From Myxocyprinus asiaticus (taxonomy: Eukaryota > Chordata > Actinopteri > Cypriniformes > Catostomidae), in contig NC_059349.1 in assembly GCF_019703515.2 (NCBI RefSeq), positions 25,144,744 to 25,208,743 of the forward strand: DNA of 64,000 nt, given 5' to 3'. Under the pieces are notes generated by a model. It was not told the origin of the DNA, did not search any database, and saw only the letters and a program-made list of their open reading frames with translations. Of this stretch, positions 36,148 to 49,213 are shown piece by piece; position 1 is the stretch's first letter, and every line of letters begins with the position of its first letter. The position numbers and the translations under genes are program-made.

Positions 36148-38094
36148 TAGCAATAATACTTTTTTTTTACACAGTGTATCTTTATCCATAAAGATCCTTC
36201 AAACCGTGTGTTTCTCATTGTCTCATTGTCTCAACTTCTGATGTCATGTTGTGCTTTTATGAAATCATAAATAATTACATAAGTGCTGATCGATGTCTCT
36301 CATGGCATTTTGATTGGTAAATTTTGCACCACGTGCTGAGTTGCCTTACCCTGAGCGGAATGCATACTAGTGTTTTAGATAAAAAGTGCTGGCCAACCTA
36401 TCAACAGGGTCGCTGCACTTTGTCTGTTTGCAGAATTTTTCCTTATTTACCTTCTTTTCACTCAGTGTACTGGCTCTCCACTCCCCCTTTGCACCAGTAA
36501 AAAATAATTTCAGCTAAATCCATGTTGCACATAGAGGACTGCTTGAATAAACTTTACCAATTTGTGAAATGGAATGAGAGTTTACTATAGTGCATTTATA
36601 CAAACTAAAAGTGTTAGGAATCCAGATTCATCATACTGATATGCATGCACCTTCTCCTTTACCTAAAGTGACTCCATTGTGTTTGTGTACTTTCAGCACA
36701 CAAGGGAAACAGAAATGCAATGTGTTCTGGAGAGGATGAGTTTTTTTTTTTTAAACTGTCATTAATTCAAAGTTGTTTGCTGGTGTTCTTGGTGAAGTTT
36801 ATTAGATGGAAGCAAGGTGCATTCAAGGATAAAACACAAAATATCTAGTAACTATTTTCTCTCAGAAGACAAAATGATGTTTTATAACCCCATCTGGACT
36901 TCATTTAATTACCTAATATATATATATATATATATATCACGACTAAATGGCTTTCACGCATTGGGCTTTCTCCAAAAACATCTGTGTTTATAAGGCAGCA
37001 AGGGTATTGCTTATGACATCAGATGCTAATTGCCATTAGATATTTATAGTTTATGTCTTTTTTGATGCAATGATGTAAAAAAGAGCACATAGAAGGAACA
37101 AAAAGTGTCAAGCTGAAAGTACCTTATTACACAAATTGCATTTGATGTGAGAGCATTTATTGTTTGATTAAGCAAGTATTGCACTGTAGCCTATAGCGAA
37201 AACCATCTAAATTAAAAGACAAGGATTAAATGTTTGCAACACTTTTTAGATGTCAGCATTGTCTGATTTAAAAAATGGCACTTTTACTAATTGGAATCAG
37301 CAAGGCACCCTAAAAACCCTTTTGTTTTCCTGTTAATCACTTCACAAATCCATGATGAGGTTTTGGGTCAGTGCACAAATGGACAGAACCGTGTTGGGCC
37401 ATGCTCTCCATTGCCAACCGAAGTCTTATCTGCCCTTTCTCTGGTCCTGAATGCACATTCTGTGCCCTCAGCAGGTATTACTTTACCACTGTCCATGTTC
37501 AAGTCCACATACTATGAACTATAAAGGAGTTTATGTCTCAGTGGAGAGAAGAGGAGTCAGGGGTGGGAAAAAAAAGGAAAAAGTAGGTTTGTAGTGATAA
37601 CACAGGAGCCGTGCAGTCTGTAGGCTGCCGTTCTAATTTTTCTGTGCAGACAAAGAGATGAGTGTTAGATTTCCTAGTCACTCTCACTGCTATTGTCAAA
37701 GTGAGAAAGCTGACCAGACTAGCAGACATGATACGTTGTTCTCAGCCTTGAAAACAACAGACCACCTTGTGTGGACTTCGACTGTAGGCCAAGGCAGCAA
37801 GACCTTTTTTTTTTACCCCCTTTTCTATCTTTCAGACTTTTTTATCGCCCTGAAAAGAGTGTCAAGATTTGAGCGACCCCTCTGAAGTTTGGCATGAGAT
37901 TAAGCTCTTGACAACCTTGAGATAACTTTTCATTCACAGCCATTCCCAGGAGGTAGCCATTGTCAGGGCCATGGTACCATTGTCGCTTTTGAGTCTCGAA
38001 TAGGAAGCTTGGGCTGTCTGAAAGAGACAGCTGCACCTCAAAAGTATCGCATTAACACATGGCCGGTTGTGATCAAATGTTTTTATTTAAATTA
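36148..38094. other. Non-coding
   Basis: No gene recognised. Short (TA)n at about 36916-36938. The overlapping frames at 37291-37885 show no domain. Confidence 0.5.
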
Positions 38095-38460
38095 TTTTTC
38101 TCCCCAATTTGGAATGCCCAGTTCCCACTACTTAGTAGGTCCTTGTAGTGGCACGTTTACTCACCTCAGTCTGGGTGGTGGAGGACAAGTCTCAGTTGCC
38201 TCTGCTTCTGAGACAGTCAATCCACGTATCTTATCACGTGGCTCATTGTGCATGACACCGTGGAGACTCCCAGCATGTGGAGGCTCATGCTACTCTCCGT
38301 GATCCACGCACAACTTACCACGCACCCCACTGAGACCGAGAACCACTAATCGCAACCACTATCTGAGACCTGGCTGGAGTCACTCAGCACACCCTGGATT
38401 TGAACTTGTGACTCCAGGGGTGGGAGACAGCGTCAATACTCACTGAGCTACCCAGGCCCC
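38095..38460 (-). mobile_element. tRNA-derived SINE, copy A
   Basis: On the minus strand it begins GGGCCTGGGTAGCTCAGTGAG (A-box region) and has AGTTCAAATCC (B box) 40-50 nt later, then a body ending in CCAAATTGGGGAGAAAA. It shares the full body with 48785-49213, with many substitutions. The B box is one base off the consensus, fitting an old copy. Confidence 0.8.
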
Positions 38461-41248
38461 CATGATAATAACTGTTAACTGTTCACAGGGGCGGGATTTT
38501 GATTTCTGAGGCCCCAAGCAACCAACCATCCCAGGCCCCATTTTGAAAGATTTTCCTTAAAAAAATAACATAGAAATGATTTTAAATTATAATTTTAAAT
38601 TCATCCTATCAGCTGTTGTAGCCAAGTACATTCAAAATGTTTACTGAAATATAAAAATCTAGTTAAAGATAATTAATGCATGTTTTCTAGTTTTCCACAA
38701 TACAGTGATAAAAAAAATAAAAAAAATGTACCTACATATAATTTTACAAAACATAATTTTTTTTTTATGAACAGGGTGTTCAAAACCTACTACAATCACT
38801 AACATTTTGGAATTCAGTTTTTATTTATTATTATTATAGCCCAACAATTACATATTGTTGTCCAGTTTGTCATTATAATTTGATACAGTATTATTATTAT
38901 TACTTTGAGGATTTGTTGTATACAATAATAATATATTTCTGTCTTATTTATTACTTTCACCTGGAGCTTATATTCTGACACTGCAATGTATTGTTCACCA
39001 TGTTACAAAAGGTTGTATTTTATGTTAGCATCGTAGGCAACATTCGTTACAGTATTTTAACAGCAGATATGCAAGGCACGGCGGTCCCTCGGCACATTAG
39101 AGCAGAAGCAGAAAAAAAAAAATCATTGCCGTTTGTCATGCGCTGAAACTTTGCTTGGTGCAGAAATATCTGGAATAATGTTAAACATGGTAACAATCAC
39201 CTCTTTGCAACCTGAACTTGTTCAAAATGTTAAATCTTTGTGACACCTGCGCTAAAACAATCTAGACACAGCACACTACTGAAACAGAAAGCATATGTCT
39301 GGACATACGTTTCTGAGACCTAAAATTCTTTTTAACTTAACACTGTGTCTAAAAATGTGCCGGTCCTCTGAAACACTGAAGAAACAGCGAGACGCGATGC
39401 AGCAGGTATGGACGTTAGTCCAGTGCATGTTTCAGGAAAACAATGGAAAAACAGCAGACGCGGGCAAAAAAAACCTTCAGTATGAACGGCCCCTAATTCA
39501 CCCGTTTGTGCGTATCTGTGAGTAAGAGTGTGTGGGCGAAACAAGTTTGGAAGGCCTGTATATTTTTTTCATAAATTACAAACCTGAACTTAAAGTCCTA
39601 CTTGAAAAACTGACCCAACCCAGTGGACCTCTAACGTGAACTGCTCTGAGAGCGGTGACAACAGTGAATTCGCACGTATACACAGAACAACATGTGACAT
39701 GTCACCCCTCAAGTGTTTTTTTCGGAGCTTTCCTACTGGGGCGGGGGGCCCCCCTGATGTCTGGGGCCCCACGCAATTGCATGGTTTGTGTGGTGGTTAA
39801 AACTGCTACTGACTGTTCATAGCTGTTGTTTAAGGATTTTGACCATGTATCCTTAAATTAATCTTTGGGGACGCTGAGATAAAGTTTGACCAACCTTTGT
39901 TAAAAGAAAATCAGAGTTGGATCAAAGCGCAGGCCATAAAACCACTGCATTTCATGTTTTAATACAATCTGTTAGCCAGATTGTATTAAAAAAAAAAAAA
40001 AAAAGGTTTTTGGCAACTAAAATACATGCAAAGTGCCCCCAAAAAGTATTTGGATAATTGACACCTTGAAAACTGTTTGTGCTAATTTTCTTGAAAATAA
40101 ATTCCATTGGTGTGAAATGGTGTTATACTGTATAAGGCATAGATACATTTTTTGGCTTAAGTGTCCAAATGCTTTTTAAGCTCACTGTATATTTGCATAC
40201 TTTCTGAACAGAGGCTACTAATTTTTACAACTCTTGAACAGGGAACTTGGGCCAATATTGACTCTAACTTAAACGGTCACCATTGACAGTCTCTGTAAAT
40301 ATGAATGGGAGGGCGCTGGCCTGATTCAAGGCCGCCGTGTGCCATTCATGGGGCTAAATTGTGTCACACTGTCAGAAAGATGTTATATACAGAGTTCAAG
40401 TTGTAAAAGGCATGAAGAACATAGCCCCTGTCTTTATTTTGACAGATGAGGTGTTACATAAACACTTCAGCCCTTGTAACGTATACAAACACCATTCCAA
40501 ACACATTTATTCTAGGAGGACTGATCATGTTTAACAGCCACACAAATTCTTTACATACAGCACCCTCCACTCAGCATTTATTCTCTTGTTGGGGGTATCT
40601 TGTGTTCTCCAAACTTTTGTCCTTGAAGGGCAGGAATGCATGTGTTGTTTATATTTCACAAGGTCTACTGATGATATTCAATGTCACTCTTGGAAGGCAG
40701 CCTCATTGAGGAGCAATACTATCTGTGAGTTTGTTCCTGCAAGGAAGATTACATTAAATATTTCTGGAGCATTTGTATTTGTGTGGAAGCTATTACATTC
40801 ATCACCAGGAAAGGAACTTGAACTCCATGTTTATTTTGGTTCATCACATTTGTGAATCTTGGTGAAAGTTACCAGAGGATGTAGAGTTATAAACACAAGT
40901 AGACCCAACAAACACTGTGGGGGGAATTAATTATGAATGAATTATGCTCGCTGATAGTGTTGTTTATTTACATTTTCTGTCTGAGTTGTAGTAGACTACT
41001 GCGATCTGGCGTACCTTACTGGGACTGCATAGCATCCATCACTGTTATCCTCACGAATCATCTCTTTAAAATGCCGAAAGTGCGCTTGACTACACAGCAT
41101 ATCTATATATATTCCTGTTTATAACACTTTTCTTTATCATTTGATCATTTGACAAATTAGTAAATGTAATAGTGTGATGTTAACTGCACCAGGCAGATTG
41201 TGCAGAGTTTTGCGAATAAATCTATAATAAGCTTAATTTACAAAGAAA
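38461..41248. other. Non-coding
   Basis: No gene recognised. GGCCCC-rich blocks face each other at 38497-38532 (GAGGCCCCAAGC) and 39748-39770 (GGGGCCCCACGC), which could be subterminal parts of an old DNA element, but ends are not definable. An A run lies at about 39986-40003. Confidence 0.4.
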
Positions 41249-41981
41249 AGACGTGTATGGAATATTTTAATGACAAATGTCTTTGAAATAAAAAGCACAC
41301 TGAACTGCACTAATTTAAAATAAACGCATTGCATTAACAGTGCTTACATTTTTGTGCGTGCAATTTCATATTTAAGCTATAAATATTTCAAATGAAAACA
41401 TTTCGTGCAAAATTTCATAATTAAAAATTCAATAATAAATATTCACCTTCCAAAATTCAGTTCCAAAAATTATTATTATTTATTATTTATTTTTTTATCT
41501 TTATTATTCAACAGGTAATATTCGGTCCATTATATATATACTGTATATATAGGCTTTACCAAATCAAATCAAATCAAATCACTTTTATCACTTTTTACCA
41601 CTAGCTGGTACAAGGTTGAATTTCCAACCAAATTTTAACCACTGAAATTTTAGAGGCGAATTAGCAAAGTGAAATATAATGGCCCGAATATTACCTGTTG
41701 AATAATAACGATCAAATCAAAAAAAAAAAAAAAAGAATTTTTTATAACTGAATTTTGGAAGCTGAATATTTATTATTGAATTTTTAATGATTACATTTTG
41801 TACGAAATGTTTTCAATTGAAAACATTTAATCACAGCTTAAATATACAACCATATGAAATTGCATCCCCCCAAAAATGCAAGCACTGTTATTGCAATGCT
41901 TTTATTTTTCAGTTAGTGCACTTTAGCATGCTTTTTTGCTTCAAAGACATTTGTCGTTAATATAATTCCATGGGACGTGAG
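41249..41981. mobile_element. Large foldback / long-arm MITE
   Basis: Arms of roughly 265 bp at 41249-41510 and 41695-41981 are imperfect reverse complements: GGAATATTTTAATGACAAAT against ATTTGTCGTTAATATAATTCC, and further in CAGGTAATATTCGG against CCGAATATTACCTG. The centre holds (AAATC)n at about 41559-41580 and a short AT tract. No coding part. Confidence 0.8.
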
Positions 41982-43552
41982 TTTGTGCTGAAAAGAATGA
42001 CAAAGACTTAGTTTAAAAACTCCCGGCACAGCGCTATTTTAGTGCATTTAGCAGCTGGTAAAATTGGTTTGCTGGTGGTTAGTGAATAAGATGCAGGTTT
42101 TTGCACTGAAATACTATGTTTAGAGAATTTGCAACTGTGCCATTTATGGTATTATAAAGGCTTGAATGCATGCATGACACATTAGATAATAGTCACCAGC
42201 AACATTACATAAGCAGTAGTAGGATCAAAGCCTTTGTTTGTGTATACAGGCTGATAATTAAAGCTGAGAGAACATCTCTGTACATTTTTACTTGAAGAGT
42301 TGACCTTGAATATGTTTAAAATTCTCATTGACCTTTAAAAATAGAAGTCATATTAAGGTCCTCCTCACAGTAATTATATGGAAGACAGCAATAGGACAGG
42401 AAAAGTAATATGATTGGTTGGCTATTTCCATGTAGGTTGATATGCATATGATCTATGAACATTTCTTTGCGCACCATGGCGAGAGATTGATTTCAAATCA
42501 TGATTAGTAATGAATCAGCCGAGGCAGCTATGTGTTCTATTGCTGCGCTCTAAATGGCATGAAGGGCTTATGGGGAAGAGATTATGTCCTCCTAGAGAGG
42601 CTCTTTATCACAGGACCTGTGGGGGTTTTATTTGCTGAGTGATGATAGCGGTAATTACCTTTCTACTCCTGGGTCACATCTCATGTCCTGACACAGCAAG
42701 CCAGATTGCTGACAAGGTCCCTCTATGAAGTGCACAGATCTCTGATTTAAGGGCTTTTATGCTTTGACTATGTTAAATAGAATGCACATACTGTTAATAC
42801 ACATATTAACTACGAATAGAAATAGTATTTTAAATGCTTGATTTAAATTGAATTTTTCCCTAAGATTTGCAGTAGTTGCTTGCTGATATTAACTAATTTA
42901 CAATAAAATACTACACAAATCAGTCAAAGAAACCAATTCAGTCCTAAAGTAGCTTATAATGGTGAGCAGTCCTGCTGACCAGGTTGGATAATTTCAGCTG
43001 TCACCTGTCTTTGATTGTTTTGGCCCATTCTCAGGAAACGCAGGAGTCCCTATGACTACTACAGAAATAATTAACAGGAAATATCACAGATAGTGGACTT
43101 TGTCACATTATTTGACAGACTTAACTTTGTTTAGTGTCTAGTACAAAGATTATTTTTGTTTTTTTCATTTGAATATCAACCAGTTTGCATGACTCCGTTC
43201 ATCACTATTCTACCTAATTGCTGTTTTTTCTGTCTTAGTTTTTTTTTTTTTTTTTTTTTTACTAAAAAAGTCTTTGTCTCACTTTTAAACTCATCTCAAT
43301 GTTAGTGACACTCACCCCTTTAAAAACAATGTTTATTTATTTCAGACATCATATTTGAGGGAATTATTTAATCAAAGTATTGCTGATCACATGGTTCAAG
43401 CAGAAGTTATTAAGTTACTGGTAAGTTATTAAACACTATTTTCATTAAATTGGGCTTATCAAGCTCAAGTATAAAAGTGTTGAAAATAATTTAATGTGGT
43501 GTGGTGTGGTATGGTATGGAGTGATGATATTTGGATATATGGAGATTGCTAG
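41982..43552. other. Non-coding
   Basis: No gene or element recognised. A 22-bp T homopolymer lies at 43239-43260. Confidence 0.5.
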
Positions 43553-45345
43553 TTAAAGGAATATTCCGGGTTCATTACAAGTTGAGCTCAATCGACAGCA
43601 TTTGGTGCATAAAGCTGTTACCACAAAAGATAATTTTGACTCGTCCCTCCATTTCATTAAAAAAAGTAAAAAGGTTACAGTGAGGCACTTACAATGGAAG
43701 TGAATGGGGCCATTTTTTTGAGGGTTTAAAGCAGTAGTGTAGTCTAGGGTATATGCCCACCTATCTTTCTTAGGATTTTGCGTATGCCCACCTAAAATAA
43801 GTGATGATACGTATGGCTGCCACAACAACGAGTAGGCTTTTGACTTGGAACTTTTTCAGTCTGCTAACACGATGCTGCAGCACCATTGAGTGAATTGTGT
43901 GTTGTTGTTTTTTTTTTAAGTGTACAGAGTTTCTCTCTAAATGCGTATGGAGCTGTGGGAGGAGGGAGCACAACTGATGCCACTGGCAAGACTAAGCTGA
44001 TCCACCAATCAGAACCTTCATTTTAGATGCGATTGGATATTTGCTAACCAATCATATTTTCCATTTCAGTAAGGGGTGGGACATTTCCAGCATCTAATGC
44101 TGATGCACAAGCATCCCTGGAGTAACCATAATTTGAGCTGTAAATTTATTTCCCTGCTAAACATAAATATATATATACATTTAAATTTAACTTATGCAAT
44201 TAAACTTTGTGAAAATACGCCATGTTATCGCACCCCTGCTAGTTTTTGATGCTCTTCGCAGAAGCCTTTTTCTTGTGATAACAAATCATTTCAATGTATA
44301 TTTCTAAGTAGGAAAACATTTTTTTTTTAAAATATATTTCTTACACATTTTACATATGTGCTGTATATAAATTTATACCACGGGTCTGTTTAATGCTTGA
44401 TTCTGATTGGTTGACTGAGCAATTATTTTTCAAGGAAACGAACGGCTATAAAGTAGTTCCAGGTCTTGACCGCATAACGGTTCCATATCACTTCGCCAAA
44501 TTATTGCAGTTATTTCAAAGAGGCCTAAAGGCTACCACAACAAAATAACAAATTAAAAGTCATTGGTTAAAGTAAATCAGTTAAGAACGTCAAACCAATA
44601 TCTAAAATATCCTACATTTATTTCAATTTTGGCTAAAAAGAGCCCTCGCGCTCCCTCGTCTCCCCTGCACTTACACACGCTTGCACACACATGCTCGCAC
44701 ACACTCACACACATCCTTTTTACTCCTGTGCCAAAAAGCAGTGCATCCTCCGTTGCTAGTTCTAAAGTGACGTTTTCGAACTAGCAACGAAGGCTTGAGC
44801 TGTATCAAAGCTAGATACACATGATCAATACAACAGTTTCTATATTATCTGAAATATCTGTGGGAAACACCCTCATTCAAGATGCTGAATCCATTTTTGG
44901 AGGGGGGAAATGTTTAAAGCCAGAAATGTGAAGCTTATAATTTTATAAAAGCACTTACATTAATTCTTCTGTTAAAATTGTAATACTTCATGTATTCATT
45001 TGAGCTGTAAAGGGTTTAGGGGTTGTTGACATTACATCTTCATGGCAATGAAGTTGCATAATTGGCTATAACTTCACACAGAAAAGGTTAAACGATTTTA
45101 TCACACTAAAATCATGTTAACACACATATTGTTTACGTCTTGTGGCTAAACTTTTGAAACAGTAAGTTGTTTAATGTCCAAAAATTGGCCTCATTCACTT
45201 CCATTGTAAGTGCCTCACTGTTACAAAAAAAAAAAATAAAAATGAGGGAGGGATGAGTCAAAATGTATTTCTGTGGTAATCAACATTATGCCTCAAATGC
45301 TGTCGATTGAGCTTAACTTGTATTGAACCTGGAATATTCCTTTAA
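43553..45345. mobile_element. TTAA-flanked MITE with nested insertions
   Basis: TTAA (43553-43556) then AGGAATATTCCGGGTTCA, and TGAACCTGGAATATTCCT then TTAA (45342-45345). Inverted repeats extend over 150 bp or more (GCTCAATCGACAGCAT against its complement near 45298). The interior is split by at least one foreign block: 43745-44280 has different text with GATGCGATTGG, and 44376-44885 (CCACGGGTCTGTTTAATGC...) is another repeat. Same family as 2540-2960. Confidence 0.8.
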
Positions 45346-45775
45346 AGACACGGTCACACATACCCTTTGCATGGCGAAATTCCATAGGCGAAGATGGCAT
45401 GGGCGAATGTTGTGCGTGTGTGAATTCAGCCAAAAATAACTGCCAAGCAGCCTATTTTTAATGCTGCACTTCATACGAGTCAAGTTGAAAACAAACTCAC
45501 CACTAAAATTATATCCTTGTCCATTGTGAATATTCAGTTTAGATGTGTACGAAGCACCGCTCACACAGAGGTCACTGCCAAACCAAGAAATTTCATACTA
45601 GTCAATGCGACGAAAGTTCGCCACAAAGTTCACCAAACTTGAAATCCGTGAGGGGAAATTCTTCGCCACCGGAAGTCCTTTGCGCAAAATTCACGATTGC
45701 TCAGATTCCCATTAAAATGATTGTATTTCGCCTGAGGAATTTTGCCGTGCAAAGGTATGTGTGACTGCGCCTTAA
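45342..45775. mobile_element. Second TTAA MITE sharing a TTAA with its neighbour
   Basis: Starts at the same TTAA (45342-45345) with GGTCACACATACCC and ends GGTATGTGTGACTGCGCC then TTAA (45772-45775). Inverted termini continue into GCATGGCGAAATTCC against GGAATTTTGCCGTGC. About 426 bp, no coding part. Confidence 0.8.
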
Positions 45776-47560
45776 GGCCATTATTACCCATTTTGCACTA
45801 ACCTTTAACCTCGAAATTTTTTGAATGTAACAGGGTTGAATGGTCACTATGAAAACACGTTTCAAAAGAGATTTCAATAATGTGTGATTTATTTCAAGGT
45901 ACACCAAAACTAAGTGATGCAACCAGACTTTACTTAAAACAAAATATACTTAGTTCGTTTATATACTTAGAAAGTTTATGACTTTCAGACTTCCACTGAA
46001 AGGGTTGAAATAATGTGCCACTTTAGAGTTAGTGTTAGGGTTAGTAACGATAATTACTGTTACTACAGTACAGCTACAGCTTTTTGTGGGTAAAATTTTC
46101 AGAATCAGCCATTGCTAAATGCCATATTGGTTGTCTTTCAAATGAATAATTAATGCATTTTTACCTGTAATATTCCAGCCCAAATAGCACAGTTCCTTGC
46201 ACTGGGCGTGTGCAACAGAGTAAACATTAAGCATTTTCTGATCATGTGAGGTGATCTCAGATGACAAAAGCTGTTTTTCTGATTCCTTACAGTTAAAATC
46301 ACCCTTTAGACAGCTGCTGTGTGGCTAAAATGAGAGCAAACAAGGGTCTTTAGGAGTTTTCACAAGTTCGCACAGCATCTGCTTTGATTGGTCAATCAAT
46401 CTGTAAAATTATAATTAGACTACATTCAGTGAAAACAAGAAAGCCAAACTATTTTGAATTTAGTGTTGAAAATATGGCAGACAGCTTATCATCTGGTCTA
46501 GTAAATACACATTGTTGACTTAAACCAAATGGTGTATTTGTACAATTTAGCTTTAATAGTGAAGCAAAGAATATGCTGCAAAATAAATTAGATATAAAAC
46601 ATAAGCACATATTCTGATTTGTACAACATAGCAACATATCACCATATGTTGTATAACTCTACATAAAACAGAGCAAGTTTCTTTTTATATCTGAAAGCTT
46701 CCTTTAGTGTCTTGAACTTTGCCCCTGATGGAAGCAAACCTTCCATTGCCAGGTCATTTTTTGCCACCCTCTTTACTGAAAGTTTCTGTTGAAATAACGT
46801 TTGAGGTCTAGGTTTTCAGTTCAGATTCTAAGACCTTTGTTATACATTGGTTGAGACAAACACTGCTGAAACATAAAGAGTAAAAATTAAACATAAAGAG
46901 GCTGTTTCAGAAAAAAACAAATAAACAAACAAACAAAAAGTTATATTATGTGCTATATTGTGTTAATGGTGCATTATGTTGTCTATACACTCTTGTTGCT
47001 AATTTCAATAAATTCACAGACCTGGGCATTTTGGGGATTTGCTCTGAGAATGGGATGTGTATGGTCTTTGGTTTACTATGTGTAAGTTCCAAATGCATAT
47101 AGTTCTACTCTCTGAAATGGCAACTGGAATGCAGCCTGTCCTGCTCTGGGCTAAGATTGTAGAAATATTGGCGTAGTGCAAATTCATATTTCTTTTCATC
47201 AACATTCATAATGTTTAGGAGGAAAATAATAATAGGTAATTCATAATATAATAATAAAAATAACAATAATGTAGTTTGGCACCAGCAGCTGGTCAAACTA
47301 ATTTTTGTTCCAGTATTAAAAAACAAAACAAAAAAACAAACAAACAACAGAAACGAAAAAACAACAACAACAAACTACTTTTTTTAAGATGTACTAAAAC
47401 AATGACTTTTTGTAAGAAAGGGTTGACAATAAAAACAACATAAAACCAAAAGCTAAAAGACAAATAATAAAAAATGATCAAAATCCAGTAATAATACTTG
47501 ACTTGCATAGAGTCGCATTGTTCTTTTGTTCAGAATATAGAATTCCACAATTCCGAATAA
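45776..47560. other. Non-coding, downstream of inhba
   Basis: No gene recognised. A-rich microsatellite-like tracts, (AAAC)n at about 46914-46937 and 47322-47375. Confidence 0.5.
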
Positions 47561-47861
47561 TTGTCTCTTTATTGCAGTGTAGAGAATCAGGACTGACACA
47601 TTAACCCATGCACCAGTTCCCTCTCAGTCTCTGTCTCCCTTCATTAAAAAATATATTATGCTTTATTCTCATCCTTCATTTATATATGAAAGTGCCACAA
47701 GACCATTCCAATACTTAGAGTCCTATTGAAATGACCTATAAACAAACAAGTTGCCCAATTTTGCAGTTCAAAAGTTTGTGGGTGAACACAGATTGCCAGT
47801 CCTCTGAGATATGTGCTTTGTACCAACATTCAAGATAGTTCAGAACTGTTTATCAGGAGTC
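47561..47861 (-). other. Probable inhba 3' UTR with candidate poly-A signals
   Basis: Directly downstream of the inhba stop on the minus strand. AATAAA on the minus strand occurs at 47662-47667 and 47568-47573 (TTTATT on plus). Which, if either, is used cannot be told from sequence. Confidence 0.4.
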
Positions 47862-48212
47862 TTATGAGCAGCCGCACTCCTCCACTATCATGTTCTGAAT
47901 GTCTTTCTTAATGATCTTCTGCTCCTCGTTGTAGTAGAGCATGGACATGGCCCGTAGGCGTGTGGGCACGCAGCATGACTTGATGTTGTTAAAGGGGCTG
48001 TAACCACGCATTCGATAATGATTTATGACGGTGGAATGGAAGGAGAGGGCGGAGCCTGTGATGCTGGCCACATGGCTGGGACAGTCCCCCTCGCAGTAGT
48101 TTGCATGATATCCAGATGGAGCAATGATCCAGTCACTCCATCCAATGTCTTTAAAGTTGACGTAGAACTGTCGTTTACAGCAGACTCGGATTTTGCCATC
48201 ACAATCAAGGCC
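47862..48212 (-). other. Mature activin beta A domain
   Basis: [12 protein letters not shown] to GCS, 116 residues plus the stop, released by cleavage after RRSKR. Compared with human beta A it differs mainly in the N-terminal strand and the finger tip ([15 protein letters not shown]) and keeps every cysteine. Confidence 0.93.
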
Positions 48213-48664
48213 ACGCTTGCTGCGCCGGTGCTGGTGCTCTTCAGAAGGCTTGAGGATGACCATGAGGAAAGGTCGGTGAGACTGCTCTCTCTCCCTGCCC
48301 TTGTTGCCCTCCACAGGCACCATGACGGGCGTGGCACAGGCTTCAGCACACATTGGACAGGAAATGCGCAGACTGAGCAAGCTTCTGTCCCCGCCCAGCA
48401 GGGCCTGCACTGTGCGGGGAACTGGTAGTGTATGCCAGCCGCTGCGCCGTGTATCCACTGTCTTCTCAGACACAACCACCTCCGGAGGCCCGTTAGCAGA
48501 GCTTGGGTCAGCCTTCCCTTGTGTCAGTAGCTGGATGGACACCTTGCCCTTCCCTCGGTTGCCCTTGGCTACCTTAAGAAACAGCCACACATTGGCCTGC
48601 TCCACCACAGTCAGAGTGCTGCCTTCCTTGGAAATGTCAAATTTCACAACATCAGGGACATCAC
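47862..48664 (-). CDS. Inhibin/activin beta A subunit, coding exon 2
   Basis: Encodes residues 152-418 of a 418-residue TGF-beta superfamily precursor. The acceptor is CCACAG just before base 48664; the first two bases complete the split Gly codon from exon 1. Residues 153-297 are the rest of the prodomain ([21 protein letters not shown]). The furin-type site RRSKR is at 298-302. The mature part 303-418 is 116 residues, the length of human activin A, with nine cysteines (at mature positions 4, 11, 12, 40, 44, 80, 81, 113, 115) that form the cystine knot and the inter-chain bond. The block [15 protein letters not shown] and the end EECGCS identify beta A rather than beta B. Secreted dimers act on activin type II receptors to signal through Smad2/3. 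The stop is TAA 47862-47864. Antisense frames over this exon are shadows. Confidence 0.97.
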
Positions 48665-48784
48665 CTGTGGCAAAGACATGAAGCAATTGGTTATCTTTAT
48701 GTTAAGACTGGTATTGCATTGTTAACTTCATGCGATTTGAAGCTGAAGTGTAAGTTCTATGCCAATAGCATCACCAAACTGAAC

Positions 48785-49213
48785 TGCAAAAAAAATTCTC
48801 TCCCCTTTTCTCCCCAATTTTGAATGCCCAATTCCCAATGCGCTCTAAGACCTCGTGGTGGCGTAGTGACAATCCAGGTGGTGGAGGACGAATCTCAGTT
48901 GCCTCTGCGTCTGAGACTGTCAATCTGCGCATCTTATCACATGGCTTGTTGAGCGAATTACCACGGAGACGTAGCGCGTGTGGAGGCTTCACGCTATTCT
49001 CCGCAGCGTCCACGCACATCTCACCATGCGCCCCACCGAGAGCAAACCACATTATAACAACCACGAGGAGGTTACCCCATGTGACTCTACCATCCCTAAT
49101 AACCGGGCCAATTTGGTTGCTTAGGAGACCTGGCTGGAGTAACTCAGCACGCCCTGGATTCGAACTCGCGACTCCAGGGGTGGTAGTCAGCGTCAGTACT
49201 CGCTGAGCTATCC
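48785..49213 (-). mobile_element. tRNA-derived SINE, copy B, in inhba intron
   Basis: The minus-strand head GGATAGCTCAGCGAGTACTG (A box) and GAGTTCGAATCC (perfect B box) are followed by the same body as 38095-38460, ending in CAAAATTGGGGAGAAAAGG and an A-rich tail. Same orientation as the gene. It lies 120 bp upstream of the exon 2 acceptor. Confidence 0.87.

Noticed and set aside
43722..44248. Possible hAT element (CAGTAGTGTAG...GCACCCCTG)
   Set aside because: Ends are only loosely inverted and the 8-bp flanks do not match; noted only as foreign DNA inside the larger MITE.
48018..48681. Plus-strand frames of 136 and 126 codons over inhba exon 2
   Set aside because: Antisense shadows of a conserved GC-rich exon; no domain.
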